From Tannerella sp. (GTDB lineage Bacteria > Bacteroidota > Bacteroidia > Bacteroidales > Tannerellaceae), in assembly GCA_031283915.1 (NCBI GenBank), contig JAITAY010000215.1, positions 1 through 21,641 of the forward strand: a stretch of 21,641 bases of DNA, given 5' to 3'. Below are positions 16,752 through 21,641 of the stretch, piece by piece; positions within the stretch are counted from its first letter, which is position 1, and each line of letters opens with the position of its first letter. The translations under genes were made by a program, and so were the position numbers. A model generated the notes under the pieces. It searched no databases. It was not told the origin of the DNA and was given only the letters and a program-made list of their open reading frames with translations.

Positions 16752-18092
16752 ATGAAAAAAAGATATGTCCTGTTCATTGGGACAGGATTGATTAGCATGT
16801 GTATGGAACTCTCGGCCGGTGGTGGTAACGAAGGTAAGTTGTCGGTCATTGATTCCGCGTCAACGGTTGAGGCAAGCAAGGCTGTTGCGCCGGTTACATC
16901 GCGTCTGCAACTGGGCGGTTATGGCGAAGCGGTAGCCCAGCGCATGTTTTACAGCGACAGTCCGGCGCGTTACTGGTATCCGGAAACCAACAGGGATGCC
17001 ACGCATGGCCGGTTCGACCTCCCCCACGTCGTTTTTTTTCTCAGTTATGACTTCGGTCACGGCTGGAAGGTATCCACCGAAGTAGAGTTTGAACACGGCG
17101 GTACCGGTTCGACCTACGAAATCGAGACCACCGAAGCCGGCGAATACGAGACCGAGATCGAAAAAGGCGGTGAAGTCGCCCTCGAACAGTTCTGGATCGA
17201 AAAGAGTTTCTCCTCTGCGCTCAACATACGCATGGGTCATATCATCGTACCCGTCGGCCTGACGAACCAGCATCACATGCCCACCGAATTTTTCTCCGTT
17301 CTCCGCCCGGAAGAAGAGACTTCCATCCTCCCCGGCACGTGGCACGAAACGGGTATCAGTTTCTGGGGACGCACGAAGGCGTGGCGGTATGAGGCGCAGT
17401 TTATTTCCGGGCTGGACGCCGAACGCTTCAGCGACGCCGGCTGGATTCAGGGCGGCTCGACCTCTCCGTATGAGTTCACCATTGCCAATCGCTATGCCGG
17501 CGCCTTCCGTGCGGACAACTATTCCGTAAAAGGCTTGCGCGTGGGACTGAGCGGTTATTTCGGATTCAGCGCGAGAAACAGCCTGAAACCCGACCGTTAT
17601 ACGTATGACGGTTCGCCCGTCAACGGTTCCGTGAGTGTCGGCGCGCTGGACGCCGTCTACGACCACCATCACCTACTGGTGCGCGCCAATGCCGTCTACG
17701 GTCACCTGGGTGACTCCTACACCATCTCGCGTGTCAACAAGAAGATGCCTTCCAAAAGCCCGTCGGCGCGGACGGACGTGGCTTCGGACGTGCTGAGCTG
17801 GTATGTGGAGGCGGGATATGACTTGATGTCGTTCTTCCCCGGCCGCAAGTATCAGGGGAATAAATTATATGTATACGGGCATTACGGTTACTGTAATTCG
17901 ATGTACAAGACCGTCTCAAGCATCACGCCCAAAAGATGGTGCGAAAAGCGGGTGATCAGCGGCGGGTTGAACTACTTCCCGTTGCGCGACGTGGTTATCA
18001 AGGCCGAATACCGGCTCCGGCAGTTCAAGGCGCCGTACAACAACGAGCCGACCCTTTCGCTGGGCATTGCCTGTTCGGGGCTTTTCCTGTGA
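16752..18092 (+). CDS. Outer-membrane porin-like beta-barrel protein, 446 aa
   Basis: The protein starts with a Sec signal peptide (KKRYVLFIGTGLISMCMELSAG). It continues with a barrel-like sequence of alternating amphipathic strands, many aromatic residues and a C-terminal strand ending in Leu-Phe-Leu. Recognisable blocks include LQLGGYGEA, FDLPHVVFFLSYDFGHGWK, EIEKGGEVALEQFWIEKSF, RMGHIIVPVGLTN and WHETGISFWGR. These resemble the OprO/OprP-type (phosphate-selective) porin superfamily as found in Bacteroidetes, but the true substrate cannot be read from the sequence. An acidic stretch (EIETTEAGEYETEIEKGGE, about residues 122-140) could be a metal-attracting loop; that is inference. The gene lies 54 bp before the imelysin gene in the same direction, without a visible terminator, so the two probably form an operon. 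Confidence 0.8.
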   Translation: MKKRYVLFIGTGLISMCMELSAGGGNEGKLSVIDSASTVEASKAVAPVTSRLQLGGYGEAVAQRMFYSDSPARYWYPETNRDATHGRFDLPHVVFFLSYDFGHGWKVSTEVEFEHGGTGSTYEIETTEAGEYETEIEKGGEVALEQFWIEKSFSSALNIRMGHIIVPVGLTNQHHMPTEFFSVLRPEEETSILPGTWHETGISFWGRTKAWRYEAQFISGLDAERFSDAGWIQGGSTSPYEFTIANRYAGAFRADNYSVKGLRVGLSGYFGFSARNSLKPDRYTYDGSPVNGSVSVGALDAVYDHHHLLVRANAVYGHLGDSYTISRVNKKMPSKSPSARTDVASDVLSWYVEAGYDLMSFFPGRKYQGNKLYVYGHYGYCNSMYKTVSSITPKRWCEKRVISGGLNYFPLRDVVIKAEYRLRQFKAPYNNEPTLSLGIACSGLFL

Positions 18093-18146
18093 CAGAAGAT
18101 ATGAACAAATCAATAAATTAAGAACTAAATAAAACAACAAGCCATT

Positions 18147-19331
18147 ATGAAGAAATTATTTCGAAACAGTATGTTAGTCATGGCAACCCTGCTGCTGGTT
18201 GCCGGCATGTCCTCGTGCGAGAAAGACAAAGGAGGCGAAGACAGCGGAGAAATCAACAGCGATGAACTCTATCAGTCCATCCTCGGTTCGTATATCGAAT
18301 CGACCATCGTTCCCACCTACCGGTCGCTGGCTGAAGCCGCGCTCGAAATGCGTGCCGCCAACATAGCGCTGAAAAACGACCCGTCGGATGCGAATATGGT
18401 AGCCGCTTCGAGTGCATGGATGAAAGCGCGCGTAGCCTGGGAAATCAGCGAAGCATTCCTGTTCGGCCCCGTGGGTGAACAGGCATTGGACATTGACGGG
18501 CACATTGATTCCTGGCCGCTGGAACTGGATCAGATCCTGGAGACGCTGAATCAGGAAGCGGCCGACCTCACGGGCGAGAAAGCCTGGGCGGAACTGGATG
18601 CCGAGGTCATCGGCTTCCACGTCACCGAATACCTCCTCTACCGTGAAGGGCAGCCGCGTCCGGTGGGCGACCTCTCGGAGGCCGAACTGAAATACCTGAC
18701 GGCTGCCACCGATGCGTTAGTATGGGATTGCGTGCTGGCTTACGTAGCCTGGGTAGGTGAAAATGCGGTCACGGCGGAGATACGCGCCGTTTTCGACGAG
18801 AACTCCGATGTAAGGGCGCATTTGGACGCCAATGCCAGCTACAAGGAATTTGCAAAAAAACTGTCTCCGCAGGCGACAGGCGGCAACTACACTTCCTGGA
18901 GTGACGCACTGAGCGAAATTGCCGTCGGCGCAGCCGAAATCGCAGGCGAGGTAGGCGCAACCAAGATAGCCGAACCATACGAAAACCAGCGTACCGAAGA
19001 CGTCGAGTCGTGGTATAGCTGGCATTCGCTGGACGACTACCAAAACAACATCCGCAGCATCAAGAACGCGTATCTCGGCGGCATGGATGACCATTCGCGC
19101 CGGACGGTCTGCCTGAGCGCCTGTATCGCCACGGTGGACGCCGGTCTCGACCGCGACATCAAAGCCAAAATAGACGATTGCCTGACGAAGATTGCCGCCA
19201 TCGGGACGGGCGGCAAGTCGTTCTACGAAGTCGTTCGCGACCAGATTAACGCTCCCCGGGTCGATGCGGCGGTCGATGCATGTATCGAACTGCAAGGTCT
19301 GTTTGACCGTATCCCGGAGATAATCGAATAA
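18147..19331 (+). CDS. Imelysin-family (M75-like) lipoprotein, 394 aa
   Basis: A lipoprotein signal is clear: KKLFRNSMLVMATLLLVAGMSSC with the lipobox cysteine at residue 24, followed by EKDKGGED. The acidic residues after the cysteine resemble signals that export lipoproteins to the cell surface in Bacteroidota. The mature part is a mostly helical imelysin domain with the family motif GxHxxE (GFHVTE, residues 156-161), plus typical blocks FGPVGEQALDIDGHIDSWPL and WYSWHSLDDYQNNIRSIKNAYLGG. Imelysin-like proteins are implicated in iron uptake; the peptidase label of the family is historical and doubtful. It follows the porin gene closely and precedes a di-heme cytochrome, a common partnership. 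The ATG at 18147 gives the full lipoprotein signal. Confidence 0.93.
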   Translation: MKKLFRNSMLVMATLLLVAGMSSCEKDKGGEDSGEINSDELYQSILGSYIESTIVPTYRSLAEAALEMRAANIALKNDPSDANMVAASSAWMKARVAWEISEAFLFGPVGEQALDIDGHIDSWPLELDQILETLNQEAADLTGEKAWAELDAEVIGFHVTEYLLYREGQPRPVGDLSEAELKYLTAATDALVWDCVLAYVAWVGENAVTAEIRAVFDENSDVRAHLDANASYKEFAKKLSPQATGGNYTSWSDALSEIAVGAAEIAGEVGATKIAEPYENQRTEDVESWYSWHSLDDYQNNIRSIKNAYLGGMDDHSRRTVCLSACIATVDAGLDRDIKAKIDDCLTKIAAIGTGGKSFYEVVRDQINAPRVDAAVDACIELQGLFDRIPEIIE

Positions 19332-19380
19332 GGTGAAAGGATGCATTCAATTGAGTCGGTGTTGTATAAGGGGTATCAGG

Positions 19381-19419
19381 GCGGTCATGACACCGTTCAC
19401 CGAACGGTGACGACGCCCT
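19381..19419 (+). terminator. Hairpin after the imelysin gene (possible terminator)
   Basis: CACCGTTC (19391-19398) and GAACGGTG (19402-19409) form a perfect 8-bp stem with a 3-nt loop. An outer GGGCG / CGCCC pair can extend it with internal mismatches. It lies about 60 bp after the imelysin stop. There is no T-run after it, so it could be a processing or attenuation hairpin rather than an intrinsic terminator. Confidence 0.4.
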
Positions 19420-19544
19420 TCAACGCTCGTTGAGTCCATCACTCAACGGGCGTTGAGCTCACCCCTCAACGGGCGTTGAGCTCACCCCGCGACGGGCGTT
19501 GAGCTTACCCCGCGACGGGCGTTGAGTTCACCCCGCGACGGGCG
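19420..19544. repeat. 23-bp tandem repeat array, each unit carrying a small palindrome
   Basis: Five full 23-bp units (19420, 19443, 19466, 19489 and 19512) plus a 10-bp partial unit follow one another without spacers. The two best copies are identical and carry the palindrome TCAACGGGCGTTGA followed by GCTCACCCC. The first copy has CTC for GGG, and the last two have GCGACG for TCAACG, which weakens the dyad. The array lies between the imelysin and cytochrome genes. There are no unique spacers, so it is not CRISPR; it may be a VNTR or a protein-binding array. Confidence 0.8.
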
Positions 19545-19584
19545 GCATTCATTCCCGAAGAAGGGCGACAGGCAAAATACACAC

Positions 19585-19613
19585 TGCAACCATTTGAAAT
19601 GCATCCGGTTGCA
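19585..19613. promoter_or_regulatory. Dyad upstream of the di-heme cytochrome gene
   Basis: TGCAACC (19585-19591) and GGTTGCA (19607-19613) form a perfect 7-bp inverted repeat enclosing the right end of the repeat element, which itself contains the palindrome ATGCAT. It lies 72 bp before the ATG. It could be an operator or a small RNA hairpin. Downstream TATTTTTC (19627-19634) is a near -7 box, but without a correctly spaced -33, so no promoter is claimed. Confidence 0.3.
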
Positions 19614-19684
19614 ATTCGTATGACCGTATTTTTCCCGTTCATCATAAAATCATAAATCACATAACAAGGTATAAATAAAAAGGT

Positions 19685-21241
19685 ATGAAACAATTCAAAA
19701 AACAATTCAGGAAAACATTCCCATCCCTCATCCGTGCAGCGTTGCCGCTTATTTTGGCGGCATCCTGTTCCGACGACCCGGATTTAAAGCCGGTACCGCC
19801 GGACGACCGTGAGTATGGCGAGGAGTGGTATGCCGGCGGCAAGAACGGCACCATCTTCAACGCCACTGCCCGCGCCTACAAACAGCCGGTGCAGCCCGTC
19901 AACGACGACCCCGTGCTCTACCGCCAGTTTATGCGCGGCGAGGAACTGGCGGGCAAGAGCTTTGTCACGGCCGGCGAAACGGGTTATTCCGGCCTCGGCC
20001 CGGTATACATCCGCAAGTCCTGCGTCGCCTGTCACCCCAGCTACGGGGGACACAGCAAACGGGTCGACAAGTTTGACACCAGCGACAGTCGCAACGGCTA
20101 CCTGCTGATGATTTACGACCCGGCATCGCCCACGCTGGCGCTGGCCTCGAAGTATTTCACCGGCATGACGCAGACACGCGCCGTCACTCCCTTCAAGCCC
20201 CCCATCGAAGAATCGGGTATCCACCTGACGTGGAACGAATACGTCGATGAACACGGCAACCGATACGCAGACGGCACGCCTTACAGCGACGGCTACAGCT
20301 ATGCCGGTACGCTTATCTACCCGACCGTCGAAGTCGAACAGAGCGCCATCCTCTTCCCCGACTTCGACATGAGCCGTCACGCCGCCTCCATCGAAGCCAC
20401 CATCGGCATCTACGGCGTCGGGCTGCTCGACGCCATTTCCGACGAGGATTTGCGGGCGCAGTACGACGAGGAACAGGCACGCGGATACTCTCCGGGCGTC
20501 ATTGGCGCCGACATCGACGAGACCGGGCTGAATCCCTACTTCCCCGGCAAGCACCCCGGACGTTTCACCTACCTCTGTACCCGTGCGACGCTGGACAACG
20601 GGCCGGGCGCAAATGCCCTCTGGAACATCACCAACGTGACACGTCCCGACCGGCGCTATCACTACATCACCGGGGAATACGCCAGGGTCATGTCCGAAGA
20701 TGCCGATGTACAGGCGGCGCTGAAAAAGACAGCGGAGGAAATCTATGCCGACCTGATGTCCACCGGGTTGGAACCGGAAATGACGATGGAAGACTTCGAC
20801 GCCTTTATGGTATGGCATCGCGGCATCGCCGTGCCGGCCGCACGCAACCTCGACGACGAAACCGTACAGCGCGGGCGCACGCTCTTTCATGAAACCGGTT
20901 GCACGGCCTGTCACCGTCCCTCCTGGACAACCCGCGCCAATTACACGCCCCTGCCCGCCCTGTCGAACCAGAAGATCTATCCCTATACCGACCTGCTGCG
21001 TCATGACCTGGACATGAAAGAGCCGGGACGCGCACGTCTGTGCCGCACGACGCCCCTATGGGGACGCGGCCTCCTGCCCGTCACATCGGGACATTCCGAC
21101 ATGTTGCACGACTTACGTGCCCGCAACTACGAGGAAGCCATCCTCTGGCACGGCGGTGAAGCGCAGATCGTCAGGGACAAGTTCCGCGCCATGCCGAAAG
21201 CCGACCGCCAAGCCTTAATCAGGTTCCTGGAAGCTATTTAA
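19685..21241 (+). CDS. Di-heme c-type cytochrome lipoprotein, DUF1111/COG3488-like, 518 aa
   Basis: The precursor has a lipoprotein signal ending in LILAASC (cysteine 28), followed by SDDPDLKPV, an acidic tail resembling Bacteroidota surface-export signals. Two CxxCH heme c motifs are visible: CVACH at 113-117 and CTACH at 406-410, the latter in a FHETGCTACHRP context like cytochrome c peroxidase-type domains. Other blocks (GYSGLGPVYIRKSC; LLDAISDEDLRAQYDEE; TPLWGRGLLPVTSGHSDMLHDLRARNYEEAILWHGGEA) fit the di-heme oxidoreductase family called DUF1111 or COG3488. The substrate is unknown; the older name thiol oxidoreductase is not proven. It is probably anchored in the outer membrane with hemes added in the periplasm by a cytochrome c maturation system that is not in this window. 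It follows the imelysin gene across a 353-bp repeat-rich gap, so it may have its own promoter. Confidence 0.9.
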   Translation: MKQFKKQFRKTFPSLIRAALPLILAASCSDDPDLKPVPPDDREYGEEWYAGGKNGTIFNATARAYKQPVQPVNDDPVLYRQFMRGEELAGKSFVTAGETGYSGLGPVYIRKSCVACHPSYGGHSKRVDKFDTSDSRNGYLLMIYDPASPTLALASKYFTGMTQTRAVTPFKPPIEESGIHLTWNEYVDEHGNRYADGTPYSDGYSYAGTLIYPTVEVEQSAILFPDFDMSRHAASIEATIGIYGVGLLDAISDEDLRAQYDEEQARGYSPGVIGADIDETGLNPYFPGKHPGRFTYLCTRATLDNGPGANALWNITNVTRPDRRYHYITGEYARVMSEDADVQAALKKTAEEIYADLMSTGLEPEMTMEDFDAFMVWHRGIAVPAARNLDDETVQRGRTLFHETGCTACHRPSWTTRANYTPLPALSNQKIYPYTDLLRHDLDMKEPGRARLCRTTPLWGRGLLPVTSGHSDMLHDLRARNYEEAILWHGGEAQIVRDKFRAMPKADRQALIRFLEAI

Positions 21242-21299
21242 AGACAGAAGGATGTGAGAATGAATATCGCATATGTTATCTGAATCCATCCCTGCGGGT

Positions 21300-21318
21300 A
21301 GGGTGTGCAAAACACCCT
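21300..21318. terminator. Hairpin after the cytochrome gene (possible terminator)
   Basis: AGGGTGT (21300-21306) and ACACCCT (21312-21318) form a perfect 7-bp stem with the 5-nt loop GCAAA, about 60 bp after the cytochrome stop and just before the transposase remnant read from the other strand. No clear T-run follows on the plus strand, so termination is only plausible. Nothing else was recognised between 21242 and 21323. Confidence 0.45.
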
Positions 21319-21323
21319 CGGAA

Positions 21324-21641
21324 TCATTCATCTTGCGCCAAGGCCGATAAAAGCTTGAACGTCAAATTGCCCGCCTCTTTTCCCGTAGCCTCCTGCCAGG
21401 CAGCCCGGGCTTTGCTCACGCTCTGCCTGTCCTGTTCGATAGCTGCACGCACGACTTCCTCGTCCGTGCAGTCCATGACAGGTTTGCGGCCACGGCCAGG
21501 GCGGGTTTGCAGCCCCGTAAGGCCTTCCCAAAGGAAGCGTTTCACCCCTGCATTCACAGACAGCTCCTAAACTCATCTCCGTCTGCTCCCCTGCTTTTGC
21601 CGAAGACAGGCCATCGGCCTTGAGAAGAACCGCACGGCAAC
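21324..21641 (-). pseudogene. Truncated, frameshifted IS630-like transposase remnant (N-terminal HTH part)
   Basis: Read on the minus strand from the window edge, one frame gives AVLLKADGLSSAKAGEQTEM followed by SL. Near 21558 the similarity moves to a second frame: VNAGVKRFLWEGLTG, then RPGRGRKPVMDCTDEE, IEQDRQSVSKARAAWQEATG and LTFKLLSALAQDE. These are the helix-turn-helix and linker segments of an IS630-type transposase as I recognise them from Bacteroidetes. The frame change fits a small indel near 21558. The frame stops at 21324-21326, before any DDE catalytic domain, so the 3' part is missing. The 5' end lies outside the window. It is a dead relic; the family assignment is from memory of the motif pattern. 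Confidence 0.7.

Larger units (their letters stand above)
19339..19606. repeat. 268-bp element with degenerate inverted ends (copy 2 of the GGRTGCATTTCAAA repeat)
   Basis: The left end GGATGCATTCAA (19339-19350) is the reverse complement of TTTGAAATGCATCC (19593-19606) with one T missing. The right end shares 17 of 18 bases with the right end of the element at 14822-14969. The interior differs: it holds a hairpin (19391-19409) and a 23-bp tandem repeat array (19420-19544). It fills nearly all of the 353-bp gap between the imelysin and cytochrome genes, beginning 8 bp after the imelysin stop. Shared ends with different interiors fit a non-autonomous mobile or repeat family, but two copies are weak evidence. 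Confidence 0.45.

Noticed and set aside
19420..19544. CRISPR array
   Set aside because: Units abut with no unique spacers, the 23-bp unit is tandem, and no cas genes are nearby.
19784..21004. Minus-strand 406-codon frame opposite the cytochrome gene
   Set aside because: The plus strand carries a clear lipoprotein signal and two CxxCH motifs; the antisense frame is a composition effect.

Overview
The window looks like chromosomal DNA of a Bacteroidota bacterium, probably order Bacteroidales. The evidence is a very large secreted protein with a type IX secretion (T9SS) C-terminal sorting domain, a TAnnTTTG-type promoter, lipoprotein signals with acidic residues after the cysteine, and near absence of Shine-Dalgarno sites. 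The genus cannot be fixed from sequence alone; a Tannerellaceae/Porphyromonadaceae-type organism is a guess.

Layout. (1) 8-694: a conserved Bacteroidetes protein of unknown function. (2) 695-995: non-coding spacer with an array of three 27-bp GC-rich palindromes plus smaller hairpins. (3) About 996-9083: one giant T9SS-exported protein with two ~2.2-kb duplicated FG-GAP/VCBS-like modules. Its open frame has no ATG near the signal peptide. (4) 9092-9163: a perfect 23-bp inverted repeat between convergent genes, overlapping the tamB stop codon. (5) 9162-13586 (minus): tamB-family envelope protein. (6) 13758-16242 (plus): tsaD and cinA, divergent from tamB and separated from each other by a 148-bp inverted-repeat element. 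(7) 16243-16751: a long non-coding region with 7-bp tandem repeats, an A/T-rich dyad and a good Bacteroidetes-type promoter. (8) 16752-21241: an outer-membrane porin-like barrel, an imelysin lipoprotein and a di-heme cytochrome lipoprotein. The last two are separated by a second inverted-repeat element that carries a 23-bp tandem repeat array. (9) 21324-21641: a decayed, truncated IS630-like transposase fragment running off the right edge.

How the genes work together. tamB, tsaD and cinA are housekeeping genes (envelope assembly, tRNA t6A37 synthesis, NMN/nucleotide salvage). The most system-like part is the porin - imelysin - di-heme cytochrome set. Imelysins (GxHxxE, present here) are implicated in iron uptake, and di-heme DUF1111/COG3488 proteins are frequent imelysin neighbours. 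Adding an outer-membrane barrel suggests a cell-surface redox and metal-acquisition module; that function is inference. The spacers are rich in short palindromes and repeats, and two of them share the same terminal motif (GGRTGCATTTCAAA), which may define a small MITE-like repeat family.
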